Shown in pieces: positions 6,566 through 15,196 of a stretch of 22,707 bases of DNA. A model generated the notes under the pieces. The model made no database searches and was not told the DNA's origin. It saw nothing but the letters and a program-made list of their open reading frames with translations. Each line of letters opens with the position of its first letter. Position 1 is the stretch's first letter. The stretch lies in NCBI GenBank assembly GCA_910584955.1, contig CAJUDC010000029.1:1-22707 (forward strand). The letters are read 5' to 3'. The position numbers and the translations under genes were made by a program. This DNA comes from an uncultured Paraprevotella sp. (GTDB lineage: Bacteria; Bacteroidota; Bacteroidia; Bacteroidales; Bacteroidaceae).

Positions 6566-8038
6566 ATGGATTTACCGGTAGATTTTGTCAACTCCATGCG
6601 TGAGCAGTTGGGCGAGGAGAGATCCCGTAGACTGGAGGAAGGATTGGGAGCCGAGCCTTCCGTGTCTGTTCGTCTCAACCCTTTTAAAGCCGATGCTTTG
6701 TCCCCCTTGTCTTCCGGTGCCGAGCCGGTGCCTTGGTGCGGATGGGGCCGTTATCTGCCTCAACGTCCGCCTTTCACGTTCGACCCCCTGTTGCATGCCG
6801 GTGTGTATTATGTACAGGAGGCCGCTTCCATGTTCTTGGCATCCGCTTTACGTCCCTATGTTGGTACCGATCCGTTGGTGGCGCTGGATCTTTGTGCCGC
6901 TCCGGGCGGAAAGTCCACGCTGGTCCGTTCCGTACTTCCAGCCGGCAGTCTGCTGGTGAGCAACGAACCTATACGGGCACGGGCGCAGGTGCTGGCCGAG
7001 AACATGACCAAATGGGGCCATCCCGGCACGGTGGTGACGCAAGACTATCCCGATGCTTTCACAGCCCTGACCGCTGTTTTCGATATGGTGATAGCCGATG
7101 TGCCCTGTTCCGGCGAGGGCATGTTCCGTAAGGACGAAGGAGCCGTGGCTGACTGGAGTTTGGACAACGTAGCGATGTGTTGTCGCCGGCAGCGAGAGAT
7201 TCTTACGGACGTATGGCCTGCGCTGAAGCCCGGCGGACTGCTGGTGTACAGCACCTGCACGTTCAATCGGCATGAGGATGAGGAGAATATAGCTTGGATA
7301 GTTCGTACTCTGGGAGCCGAGGTGCTGCCGGTACCGGTGGATCCGACTTGGCAGGTGACGGGCAACCTGCTGCCCGAAACGGCTTCTGCCGAAGATGCCG
7401 GAGACGGTTCCGGGGCTTTCCCCGTTTACCGTTTCCTGCCCGGTACCACCCGTGGCGAAGGCTTTTTCCTGGCCGTGTTGCGCAAGAACGGCAGCCTGCC
7501 GCTTGGCAGAGAGGCCGTCGGAGGCGAAGGGGCGGAGCGTCGTAAGGCCTGCCGCAAGAAAGACAGGGGCAGCCGGACGTCGGCGCCTCCGTTTCCCGCC
7601 GCATGCCGCACTTGGTTGCAGGCGCCGGACGATTACACGTTTTTTTCGGATACTGACGGTCTGTGGCGGGCTTTTCCTGCCTCCTATGCCGGTTTGTTCC
7701 GGCTCTTGCGCGAGCATTGTACGGTGCTCCATGCCGGCGTGCCTGTGGCCGAATGCAAGGGGCGCGACTGGATACCGGCCCACGGGCTGGCGTTGAGTAC
7801 GGCTTTCCGTCGCGAAGCGTTCGCCTGCTGCGAACTGGACTATGCGCAAGCCGTGGCCTATTTGCGCAAGGAAGCCCTCGTGTTGCCGTCCGATGTGCCG
7901 CGCGGTGTGGTCTGTCTGACGTATCGCGGCGTCCCGCTCGGTTTTGCCAAACAGCTCGGCAACCGTGCCAACAATCTTTATCCGCCGGAGTGGCGCATTC
8001 GTAGCGGCCACGTCAGTCCGTTTTGCCTGTGGGAGTAG
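6566..8038 (+). CDS. RsmF-like RNA cytosine-C5 methyltransferase (NOL1/NOP2/Sun family)
   Basis: SAM-dependent enzyme that methylates carbon 5 of a cytosine in RNA, by family most likely 16S rRNA. The protein has 490 residues. After an N-terminal RNA-binding part comes YVQEAAS (82-88), then the SAM motif DLCAAPGGKST (108-118). Motif IV is DVPCSGEGMFRK with Cys181, and motif VI is VYSTCTFNRHEDEEN with Cys231, the expected nucleophile. A basic, Gly/Arg-rich linker (about 305-365) leads to a C-terminal domain ending QLGNRANNLYPPEWRIRSGH, as in RsmF-type proteins with a PUA-like module. The start at 6566 follows an exact -7 box; the in-frame extension to 6473 crosses that promoter. The exact target base (E. 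coli RsmF uses C1407) is inference. Confidence 0.93.
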   Translation: MDLPVDFVNSMREQLGEERSRRLEEGLGAEPSVSVRLNPFKADALSPLSSGAEPVPWCGWGRYLPQRPPFTFDPLLHAGVYYVQEAASMFLASALRPYVGTDPLVALDLCAAPGGKSTLVRSVLPAGSLLVSNEPIRARAQVLAENMTKWGHPGTVVTQDYPDAFTALTAVFDMVIADVPCSGEGMFRKDEGAVADWSLDNVAMCCRRQREILTDVWPALKPGGLLVYSTCTFNRHEDEENIAWIVRTLGAEVLPVPVDPTWQVTGNLLPETASAEDAGDGSGAFPVYRFLPGTTRGEGFFLAVLRKNGSLPLGREAVGGEGAERRKACRKKDRGSRTSAPPFPAACRTWLQAPDDYTFFSDTDGLWRAFPASYAGLFRLLREHCTVLHAGVPVAECKGRDWIPAHGLALSTAFRREAFACCELDYAQAVAYLRKEALVLPSDVPRGVVCLTYRGVPLGFAKQLGNRANNLYPPEWRIRSGHVSPFCLWE

Positions 8039-8049
8039 GCTTATAACAA

Positions 8050-8088
8050 CAACGGGGTATGCTTCCGTTACGGACGCATACCCCGTTG
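8050..8088. terminator. 13-bp perfect hairpin between convergent genes
   Basis: CAACGGGGTATGC (8050-8062) pairs perfectly with GCATACCCCGTTG (8076-8088), and a TCC/GGA pairing extends the stem. It begins 12 bp after the methyltransferase stop. No plus-strand T-run follows; on the minus strand the sequence after the stem is T-rich (TTGTTATAA). It probably serves as a shared terminator. Confidence 0.7.
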
Positions 8089-8206
8089 CTTGTCAGTTAG
8101 GCGGCCTTTTTTCGCTTTGTGGTGGTAAAACCATTCGGACGCAGTCTCTTGTTTTTGAGCCTTCTGGCTGTCCGCCTTTCTTTGGGCTGGCTTTGTTAGT
8201 TCTTCC

Positions 8207-8794
8207 CTAATGCACACGGAACATAATAGGTAGTGTGAATTTTACACGTACCGGTTTGCCGTCATGCCTGCCCGGCTTCCATTTAGGCATTAATTTTACA
8301 ATACGTTCTCCTTCCTGGCCTAAAGCGGGATGTGGTGTCCGAATCGCTTTCACTGCTTCGACGGAACCGTCTCTTTCGATGACGAAGGAAACCAAAACCC
8401 GACCGCCAATACCCTTTTTTTGTAAGCTGTCGGGATACACGATGTTCTGTCGCATAAAGTTACCCATGGCGTCCATACCGCCGGGATATTCGGGGAGAAC
8501 CTGGACAATCTCATATATCCGATTCGTATCTGCGACTTCAGTTGCAGAGCCGGAGACTTTCGAATTCATTGTGTCGACCGGAGCAGCAGCCGTTTTCTGT
8601 TCAGGCTTTTCAGATAGCGTGCTATCGGTGTTTGCCATTCTGTTTGGGCTGGTTCTGTTTGCCGGGTGTTGGACTTTCCGGGAAAAAAAGGGCTCGTTAT
8701 TCTGGGGCTTTTGTGCCGGACACGGTAAACCGTTTGTCAGGAGAACGATGAATAGGGCGAAGATTACGCCTAGAGCTTGTGCGGTAAATTTCAT
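8207..8794 (-). CDS. TonB C-terminal-domain protein (energy-transducer TonB family)
   Basis: A 195-residue protein with a hydrophobic N-terminal helix (about 4-24) that could be a signal peptide (PCPAQ) or a membrane anchor. A polar, low-complexity linker (29-92) is followed by a TonB_C domain (93-195). Domain landmarks are VLPEYPGGMDAM (99-110), VYPDSLQKKGIGGRVLVSF (119-137) and MPKWKPGRHDGKPVRV (169-184). TonB_C domains contact the TonB box of outer-membrane transporters. The linker is not the Pro-rich spanner of classical TonB. Paralogy with the protein at 18275-19096 is clear (shared PHPAL, MPKWKP and LPI/VMFR motifs). It is monocistronic, with a -7-type box 40-47 bp upstream. Confidence 0.88.
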   Translation of the reverse strand: MKFTAQALGVIFALFIVLLTNGLPCPAQKPQNNEPFFSRKVQHPANRTSPNRMANTDSTLSEKPEQKTAAAPVDTMNSKVSGSATEVADTNRIYEIVQVLPEYPGGMDAMGNFMRQNIVYPDSLQKKGIGGRVLVSFVIERDGSVEAVKAIRTPHPALGQEGERIVKLMPKWKPGRHDGKPVRVKFTLPIMFRVH

Positions 8795-8833
8795 AAATGT
8801 ATGTGTTTAATGAGTTTTTCTGCTTTCGTTATG

Positions 8834-8841
8834 CAAAATTA
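8834..8841 (-). promoter_or_regulatory. candidate -7 box of the TonB_C gene
   Basis: The minus-strand sequence TAATTTTG matches TAnnTTTG exactly, 40 bp upstream of the ATG. No clear -33 TTTG is seen at the usual distance. Confidence 0.5.
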
Positions 8842-9062
8842 AGTATTTTTTCCAAGCACTATGTGCTGTAACTTGTCTATAATTATAATTTTATGGAAAA
8901 CCAAGGGCTTCCGACTTTGAAAAAGATTCTTCCCGAAGCGTTTTTCCACCGTATTGGGCAGGAATACTTGACATCATGTTTTGATCTGTAAGATTCAAAC
9001 CTTGGTATGCAGACATCAAAGTTTGTTTTGTGCGTTTCACGTCTTGATGCCGGGACGGCAGG

Positions 9063-9110
9063 CCGGAGAGAAAAAGTTGCCGCATGCGTCCGACGGTTTT
9101 CTCTCTCCGG
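9063..9110. repeat. inverted repeat (hairpin) upstream of the propeller gene
   Basis: CCGGAGAG (9063-9070) pairs perfectly with CTCTCCGG (9103-9110). Further pairing is possible between AAAA and TTTT and between CCG and CGG in the interior. It lies 74 bp before the -33 box of the downstream gene, so it is not part of that gene's leader. Function unknown. Confidence 0.5.
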
Positions 9111-9183
9111 GAACTCTGTTTTTTTGTCCTTCTGTTTGCGCACACAGAAAAACGGCCTTTTTTAAGATTTCGTCTCTCGTTTA

Positions 9184-9215
9184 TTTGTCTTCTCCGCTAA
9201 AAAAACGTAGTTTTG
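9184..9215 (+). promoter_or_regulatory. Bacteroidota promoter of the propeller/LamG gene
   Basis: TTTG at 9184-9187, a 20-bp spacer, and TAGTTTTG at 9208-9215 fit both boxes of the Bacteroidota housekeeping promoter exactly. The ATG at 9244 implies a leader of only about 20 nt. Confidence 0.8.
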
Positions 9216-9243
9216 CAGCAACGAATGTAAAATTTAACTATAC

Positions 9244-12200
9244 ATGAAAAACTTATTCCATTCATTATCAGTGTTTCTTCTGCTGTGTGCCGTACAGGTG
9301 GCCGCACAAGACAAGTTTCAGGGCTACACGGTGACGGGCGAAGGCGCCTGGTGCTGGTTTGCCGATCCGCGCGCCCTGCATTACGAAAACGAAAGCGGCA
9401 CCATCAACGCTTCCTACTTAGGCTATATCGACGTACACGGCAACATCAAAGCCACGCAGACGGACTTCCGTACCGGGGTGCGCAGCGAGGTGCTGGTGCG
9501 CTCGTATTTCCAGCCCGACGATCACAACAACCCCACGTTTCTGGTGCTGCCCGACGAGCGGGTGCTCATCATCTACTCCCGCCACACGGACGAGCCGGCC
9601 TTTTATTATCGTGTGTCGAAACGACCGGGCGACATCACCACGCTGGGCGAGGAGAAAGTCATCCGCACCGGTAACAACACCACATACCCTTCGCCGTTCA
9701 TCCTGAGCGACGACCCCACCCACTTCTACCTGTGCTGGCGCGGGATAGGGTGGCATCCCACGATAGCCAAGTTGTCGTTGCCCGACGAGAACGACGACGT
9801 GAACATAGAGTGGGGTCCCTATCAGATGGTGCAGTCCACCGGCGCGCGTCCGTATGCCAAGTATTACAGCAACGGGAAGGACAAGCTGTACATGACCTAC
9901 ACCACCGGACACCCCGACAACGAACAGCCCAACTGGCTCTACTTTAATGTGATTAACCTGAACGCCACGCCAAACGCCGACGGCACGGTAAGCACCAATC
10001 CCACGTTGGAAGACATCCGGGGCAATCGGCTCTCGACCATTTCGGTCGGTAAGTTCAACGTGAATAAAACCAACGACTACAAGAATCGTTATCCCTATAC
10101 GATTGTTGATGCACCCGCCAACATGCGCGCTTGGGTGTGGCAGATAGCCTGCGACGCCGAAGACCGCCCCGTGATAGCGATGGTGCGCATCAACGGCGGG
10201 AAAACACAGCACGAATATTATTATGCCAAGTGGACGGGTAGCCGTTGGCGCCAGACCGATCTGGCCGACGGCGGCGGGCGCTTCCATACGTCAAATACGG
10301 AGTATTGCTACAGCGGCGGCGAGGCGATCGATCCGGAAAATCCGAACGTCGTTTATTTGTCTATTCCCACTTCGGGCCTTTCGGGGCAGCGTGTGTATGA
10401 AATCTGGAAATATATGTTGAACGACGAAGGTGCCGTGACGGACGGGGAGCAGATAACCCGTAACTCGGACAAAAACAACGTGCGGCCTTTCGTGCTGCCG
10501 GGTTCGGCCGGCTCGCCTCTGCGACTGGGCTGGATGAACGGCGACTACCAGTATTGGATGGTGAAGAAAGATTATCCGGCGGGTTATCCCACGGCTATCC
10601 ACTGCGACTACGACTGGCGGGAGGAGACAGCGGTGCCGGCGGTGACCGTGCGCCGCGACTATGCCGCGCAGGCCGTGACAGCCGGACAGGGCGAAACGTT
10701 GCAATGGGAACCGCAGGCCGGGACGGCTGCGTTCAGTTGCAATGTGAATCTGAAGCTGAGCGCAGCGGCCTATCACGGTGTGTTGCTGAGCGGCAACGGA
10801 TGGACATTGGGTGTGGACGAAAGCACCGTACGGCCTTATATCATGGTCAACGGAGTGCGTTACGAAAGTGCCAACAAACTGTACACGTCGGACAACTGGG
10901 CGCTGAACTCCAACGGAACGAACGGTGACAACTGGCCCACGCCGCTGGCCGACTTCAACCTGTCGGTGACGTACGACGGGGCGACGCTGACCGTGTATCG
11001 CAACGGGTTGATCGATCAGAAGCTGGACGGCATTGCGCTGGAGACTTCCGGTGAGTTGCGCATCGGCGGATTCGAAGGATGGCTGAACAGTGCCGTCGTA
11101 TATGCGGGGTGCCTGAGCCAGGAGGTGCTGAAGAGCGAGTTGAAAGCCGGTGTGCTGGCCGGACTGTGCCTGCCCGCCGAGGTGGTTACCGATGTGGTGC
11201 TGCCCGCAAAGGTCGGTGGCGAAAGCATTGTCTGGACGTCCGATAAGGAAGATATAATAGGTGCAGACGGTACGTTTCGTGCCCCGGAGGCTGCTGTCGA
11301 GGTGCGCTTGACGGCGGCGATCCAGGGTGTTACCCGCGAATTTGTATGTACGGCCTTGCCGCGCCGTATCGAGCAGAACCTGCTGGCGTTCTATGACTTC
11401 GAGACGGAAAGTGTTCGGCAGGAAGACGAAAGCGTATATGTGGAGGACAGAAGCGGGCGGCGGAACGACTTGGCCGTGAAAGGGGGAGCTACTGTAGACG
11501 GCAGGCTGAATCTGACTCAGAACCGACCGACAGCTTTTGCCGCCAACGGCTATGCCGTGTTGCCTGCCGGTGTGATGGACAGTCTGCGGAGCTATACCGT
11601 GCTGGTCACCGTTACCCCGACGGCTCTGTCTGCCGCTCCTCGTATCTACGATTTCGGTTCCCATTCCGGTAACAGTCTGTTCCTGCGCGCCAACGCGCTG
11701 GCTGCCGGCATCAAATACAACGGCGGCACCACCACGATGGTAAACGGAAGTGTGGCGCTGGAGGCCGGTAAGACATATAAGATGGCTGTCACCTTCGACG
11801 CGCGTACCGGTCTCACCGATATGTATGTGAACGGCGTATTGGCAGGCAGCGGTACCGAGAATAAAATCGAGGCATATATGCTGGCGGCACAGAACGCCTG
11901 CACGCGCAACTACCTGGGCCGTACGCAATGGTGGGACACCTCTTATGCCAACGACAACGGCGACTTCGTGGGCACGATGGATGATTTCAGGCTATATAAC
12001 ACCTGTCTCTCACCCGACGAAATTTGCGCCCTGCAAGGTATTCGCCGCGAGGACGAGGCATTGAACATCGATTGTACGTACCGGTTGGAGAATCCCGGTT
12101 TCGAGGAGACTTTCACGGTGCTGGCCAACTCCGGCGTCACCTCCGACCGTGCTGTCTATGTTCCTCAAGGGTGGACGGTAAATTATACGGAGCGCGACCG

Positions 12201-13002
12201 CAACGATATGACGGTGCTGAACGGCACATGCCTGTATGCCGACCTTTTTACGGGCATCCCCACCACGAACGGCGGTGGGGAAAATGCTTATCTGGTACGC
12301 CAGAAATGGGGCCGGTCGGTCATCAGCCTGGAACAGAAACTCGATACGCTGCCTGCCGCCTATTACCAGTTGGGGGCCGAGGTGTGGCAGAACGGACTGG
12401 GAGGCAATGCCAGTGTGTGGGTCACACCGGCAGCCGGTGCGGTTTCGGAGGCTACGGCTTCGGTGACGGCTCCTGCCAACACCGCCGCATGGCAGCGCGT
12501 GTCTGTGGGATTCCGTTGCGACGGCGTAGTGCCCGTCAGTCTGGGAGTGAAGGCCTTGCATAACTCGGACGGGAGCGAGAAGTTTCTCGGCTTCGACAAT
12601 CTTACGCTGACAGACGTGACGGCTAACCGTACGGAAGAGGAGATTTATACGTTGCTGACGGAGATGAAAGGGGCTGGCGACCGGTTGCTGGCCGGCTCGT
12701 CGCTGGAAGATGCCGTGCGCGCCTCGCTCGATGCTGCCTGTCGGAACGCGGAGACTGTTTCGGCGGAATCCTCTTATGCAGAGCTGATGGAGGCCTATCG
12801 GGGCTTGCGCGATGCCTTGCGGGCGGTGCACAATCCGGGGTTGCTTACGGCCTTGCAGGCGGCGAAAGCGAGTGGCGATGCGCTCTCTGATGTGTACGAC
12901 TTGAACGGACGTCTGTTGCGCCGCCGGGTGGCGCCGTCTCAGATGCGTCATATGAGGCCCGGCCTGTATATTCACAATCAACGTAAGATACGGGTCAGAT
13001 AA
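9244..13002 (+). CDS. secreted BNR_4-type beta-propeller protein with LamG and Ig-like domains
   Basis: A 1252-residue exported protein, probably glycan-active or glycan-binding. A signal peptide (1-21) precedes a seven-bladed-propeller-type BNR_4 region (about 25-450) with DDHNNPTFLVLP (92-103), IIYSRH (109-114) and NNTTYPSPFIL. Next come a concanavalin-A/LamG-like domain (about 482-636), a small Ig-like module with VVLPAKVGGESIVWTSD (about 640-706), a second LamG-like domain (about 712-933, NYLGRTQWW, GTMDDFRLYN), a beta-sandwich opening LENPGFEETF and closing LGFDNLTL (about 940-1130), and a helical segment (about 1130-1206). The last 37 residues (VYDLNGRLLRR, RPGLYIHNQRKIRVR) resemble a type IX sorting domain or its vestige. 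Propellers of this kind occur in ulvan lyases (PL24/PL25) and the GH145 rhamnosidase group, so a polysaccharide substrate is plausible; the reaction is not determinable here. No SusC/SusD pair is adjacent. It has its own promoter and a strong terminator. Confidence 0.85.
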   Translation: MKNLFHSLSVFLLLCAVQVAAQDKFQGYTVTGEGAWCWFADPRALHYENESGTINASYLGYIDVHGNIKATQTDFRTGVRSEVLVRSYFQPDDHNNPTFLVLPDERVLIIYSRHTDEPAFYYRVSKRPGDITTLGEEKVIRTGNNTTYPSPFILSDDPTHFYLCWRGIGWHPTIAKLSLPDENDDVNIEWGPYQMVQSTGARPYAKYYSNGKDKLYMTYTTGHPDNEQPNWLYFNVINLNATPNADGTVSTNPTLEDIRGNRLSTISVGKFNVNKTNDYKNRYPYTIVDAPANMRAWVWQIACDAEDRPVIAMVRINGGKTQHEYYYAKWTGSRWRQTDLADGGGRFHTSNTEYCYSGGEAIDPENPNVVYLSIPTSGLSGQRVYEIWKYMLNDEGAVTDGEQITRNSDKNNVRPFVLPGSAGSPLRLGWMNGDYQYWMVKKDYPAGYPTAIHCDYDWREETAVPAVTVRRDYAAQAVTAGQGETLQWEPQAGTAAFSCNVNLKLSAAAYHGVLLSGNGWTLGVDESTVRPYIMVNGVRYESANKLYTSDNWALNSNGTNGDNWPTPLADFNLSVTYDGATLTVYRNGLIDQKLDGIALETSGELRIGGFEGWLNSAVVYAGCLSQEVLKSELKAGVLAGLCLPAEVVTDVVLPAKVGGESIVWTSDKEDIIGADGTFRAPEAAVEVRLTAAIQGVTREFVCTALPRRIEQNLLAFYDFETESVRQEDESVYVEDRSGRRNDLAVKGGATVDGRLNLTQNRPTAFAANGYAVLPAGVMDSLRSYTVLVTVTPTALSAAPRIYDFGSHSGNSLFLRANALAAGIKYNGGTTTMVNGSVALEAGKTYKMAVTFDARTGLTDMYVNGVLAGSGTENKIEAYMLAAQNACTRNYLGRTQWWDTSYANDNGDFVGTMDDFRLYNTCLSPDEICALQGIRREDEALNIDCTYRLENPGFEETFTVLANSGVTSDRAVYVPQGWTVNYTERDRNDMTVLNGTCLYADLFTGIPTTNGGGENAYLVRQKWGRSVISLEQKLDTLPAAYYQLGAEVWQNGLGGNASVWVTPAAGAVSEATASVTAPANTAAWQRVSVGFRCDGVVPVSLGVKALHNSDGSEKFLGFDNLTLTDVTANRTEEEIYTLLTEMKGAGDRLLAGSSLEDAVRASLDAACRNAETVSAESSYAELMEAYRGLRDALRAVHNPGLLTALQAAKASGDALSDVYDLNGRLLRRRVAPSQMRHMRPGLYIHNQRKIRVR

Positions 13003-13021
13003 CGGGCTTTTCAACGTTCGT

Positions 13022-13075
13022 TTTTCGTGAAAACGCCACACCTGTCCTCGGAGGGGTGTGGCGTTTTCACGAAAA
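13022..13075. terminator. 21-bp perfect inverted repeat between the propeller gene and topB
   Basis: The arms at 13022-13042 and 13055-13075 are perfectly complementary over 21 bp (core AAAACGCCACACC / GGTGTGGCGTTTT), with a 12-nt loop. It begins 20 bp after the propeller stop. Because the T-rich part lies inside the stem, it lacks a free U-tract on the plus strand. It most likely ends the upstream transcript, and its 3' arm lies 4 bp from the topB -7 box. Confidence 0.75.
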
Positions 13076-13079
13076 GTAT

Positions 13080-13087
13080 TATCTTTG
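13080..13087 (+). promoter_or_regulatory. candidate -7 box of topB
   Basis: TATCTTTG matches TAnnTTTG exactly, 24 bp before the topB ATG. Its expected -33 position (about 13056-13059, GTGT) falls inside the 3' arm of the hairpin and is not a good match. Confidence 0.5.
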
Positions 13088-13111
13088 CTGTCCGAATCAA
13101 TCAAAACGCTC

Positions 13112-15169
13112 ATGATAGTATGTATTGCGGAAAAGCCCAGTGTGGCGAAAGACATAGCCCATGTGCTGGGAGCCGTGCACTCGCATGATGGTTACATGGA
13201 GGGCAACGGATATCAGGTGACATGGACGTTCGGACATTTGTGCGAACTCAAGGAACCGCATGAGTACACTCCGCTGTGGAAACAGTGGAGCCTGGGTGCT
13301 TTGCCTATGATTCCGCCGCGTTTCGGCATTAAGCTCAAGGCCGACAAGGGGATTGAAAAGCAATTCCGTATCATTGAGAGCCTGATGCGGCAGGCCGACG
13401 GCATCATCAACTGCGGCGATGCCGGCCAGGAAGGTGAACTTATTCAGCGTTGGGTGATGCAGAAGGCGGGCGCCCGTTGCCCCGTCAAGCGTCTTTGGAT
13501 TTCATCGTTGACGGAAGAAGCCATTCGTGAAGGCTTCCAGACGTTGAAAGATCAGGGTGAATATCAGTCGCTCTACGAGGCCGGACTGAGCCGTGCCATC
13601 GGCGACTGGACACTGGGTATGAACGCTACCCGGTTGTACACACTGAAGTACGCGCAGAACCGTCAGGTACTTAGTATCGGTCGCGTGCAGACACCGACGT
13701 TGGCGCTGATCGTGAAGCGGCAGGAAGAGATTGCGCATTTCAAGCCGGAACCTTATTGGGTGCTGACCACCGTTTACCGCGACACGGTGTTTACGGCTGT
13801 AATGGAACAGGACGAGGAGGAGGCACCGGCGCAGACGGTGGCGGAGGCCGACAAGAAAAAGAATGCCCTGGCTCGCCGGGGATTTTCCACGCAGGAGGAA
13901 GGCGAGGCCGCGCTGGCCGCCATCCGCGACGCTCTGTTCACCGTGACGGATGTGAAGACCAAGAAAGGCACGGAGGCGCCGCCCCGTTTGTTTGATCTGA
14001 CGTCGCTACAGGTGGAGTGTAACCGGAAATTCGGTTATTCCGCCGAACAGACCCTCCAGCTGATACAGAGCCTGTACGAAAAGAAGCTCACTACTTATCC
14101 CCGTGTCGACACCACTTTCCTGAGCGACGACATCTATCCCAAATGCCCGCGTATATTGGAAGGACTGACGGCGTATGCCGCCTTTACGTCACCGTTGGCA
14201 GGCCAAAAACTGCTCAAGAGCAAAAAGGTGTTCGACACTTCTAAGGTAACCGATCACCATGCCATCATACCGACCGGAGTTCCGGCTCATAATATGACCG
14301 ATATGGAGAAGACGGTGTACGATCTGGTAGCCCGGCGTTTCATCGGGGCATTTTATCCCGATTGCCGTTTCCTGCAGACTACCGTACGGGGTGCGGTAGA
14401 GGACATTGCGTTCAAAGTGACCGGTAAACAGATTGCGGATCCGGGATGGCGGGTGCTGTATGGAGCAAACGGTGGCGCTGATACCGAGAAACCGGCGGAG
14501 GACGAACGTACGCTACCTGCCTTTCAGAAAGGCGAGAGCGGGCCGCATCGTCCCGAACTGGCCGAGAAATGGACACAGCCGCCCAAGCCCTACACCGAGG
14601 CCACACTGTTGCGTGCTATGGAAACGGCCGGCCGGCTGGTGGAGGACGACGAACTGCGCGATGCGCTGAAGGAGAACGGCATCGGACGACCTTCTACACG
14701 CGCGGCGATCATCGAGACGCTTTTTAAACGGCATTATATACGTAAGGAGCGCAAGAATCTGATGGCTACTCCTACCGGTGTGGAATTGATCGGCCTGATA
14801 CGAGAAGAACTGTTGAAGAGCGCCGAGCTGACCGGTATATGGGAAAAGAAACTTCGCCAGATAGAAAAACACGATTATAGCGCGCAGAAGTTCCTGGAGG
14901 AACTTAAGCAGATGGTGGCCGATCTGGTGCAAACGGTATTGGCCGACAATGAGAACCGAAGGGTAACGGCTGCACCGGAAGAGAAAAAGACCGATGCCCC
15001 CAAGCGCAAACGTGCCGCGCGGAAGAAAACGGAACCGAAAGCGGCCCCGGTGGCCGAAGGCGACGTGTGTCCGCTTTGCGGTAAGGGGCGTATTCTGAAA
15101 GGCCGTACGGCATACGGCTGTTCCGAATGGAGAAACGGATGCACTTTCCGTCAGCCTTTTGAACAATAA
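13112..15169 (+). CDS. topB: DNA topoisomerase III (type IA)
   Basis: Cuts and rejoins one DNA strand to decatenate and relax DNA, acting with replication and recombination. The 685 residues (E. coli TopB has 653) begin MIVCIAEKPSVAKDIA. The TOPRIM site shows Glu7 and the acidic motif GDAGQEGEL (102-110; Asp103, Glu107). SIGRVQTPTLALI (188-200) is the type IA signature, and the active-site tyrosine is Tyr329 in TTYPRVD (E. coli TopB Tyr328). DHHAIIPTG and the GIGRPSTRA motif follow. The C-terminus has a Lys/Ala-rich linker and a four-cysteine zinc ribbon (CPLC...CSEWRNGC). The start at 13112 fits the family; the longer frame from 13058 would start inside the hairpin. topB genes also occur on Bacteroidota conjugative elements, but no transfer genes are near, so this is probably the chromosomal copy. 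The next gene follows after 27 bp. Confidence 0.95.
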   Translation: MIVCIAEKPSVAKDIAHVLGAVHSHDGYMEGNGYQVTWTFGHLCELKEPHEYTPLWKQWSLGALPMIPPRFGIKLKADKGIEKQFRIIESLMRQADGIINCGDAGQEGELIQRWVMQKAGARCPVKRLWISSLTEEAIREGFQTLKDQGEYQSLYEAGLSRAIGDWTLGMNATRLYTLKYAQNRQVLSIGRVQTPTLALIVKRQEEIAHFKPEPYWVLTTVYRDTVFTAVMEQDEEEAPAQTVAEADKKKNALARRGFSTQEEGEAALAAIRDALFTVTDVKTKKGTEAPPRLFDLTSLQVECNRKFGYSAEQTLQLIQSLYEKKLTTYPRVDTTFLSDDIYPKCPRILEGLTAYAAFTSPLAGQKLLKSKKVFDTSKVTDHHAIIPTGVPAHNMTDMEKTVYDLVARRFIGAFYPDCRFLQTTVRGAVEDIAFKVTGKQIADPGWRVLYGANGGADTEKPAEDERTLPAFQKGESGPHRPELAEKWTQPPKPYTEATLLRAMETAGRLVEDDELRDALKENGIGRPSTRAAIIETLFKRHYIRKERKNLMATPTGVELIGLIREELLKSAELTGIWEKKLRQIEKHDYSAQKFLEELKQMVADLVQTVLADNENRRVTAAPEEKKTDAPKRKRAARKKTEPKAAPVAEGDVCPLCGKGRILKGRTAYGCSEWRNGCTFRQPFEQ

Positions 15170-15196
15170 ACAACGGGATAATTCGTTTATTTCAGC

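Larger units (their letters stand above)
8795..9243. other. 449-bp divergent intergenic region with structured segments
   Basis: It separates the minus-strand TonB_C gene from the plus-strand propeller gene. It holds the TonB_C -7 box (8834-8841), a 32-codon plus-strand frame starting at ATG 8893 and ending at TAA 8989-8991, an imperfect stem TGGAAAAC...GTTTTTCCA with inner GCTTC/GAAGC (8894-8948), a hairpin at 9063-9110, and the strong promoter at 9184-9215. The stretch is also open in two minus-strand frames. None of these frames is convincing enough to call as a gene. Confidence 0.45.

Noticed and set aside
6848..8011. A 387-codon minus-strand frame opposite the methyltransferase gene
   Set aside because: Entirely antisense to a gene with intact SAM and catalytic motifs; composition is not protein-like.
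8883..9145. Overlapping 84-86-codon minus-strand frames in the intergenic region
   Set aside because: Basic, low-complexity translations with no domain and no promoter; kept only as part of the structured-region finding.
10291..11928. A 545-codon minus-strand frame inside the propeller gene
   Set aside because: Shadow of the 1252-residue gene; no start context, promoter or protein motifs.
13112..15169. topB as a sign of an integrated conjugative element
   Set aside because: Bacteroidota elements do carry topB, but no integrase, mobilisation or transfer gene is near and the flanking genes are housekeeping or envelope genes.
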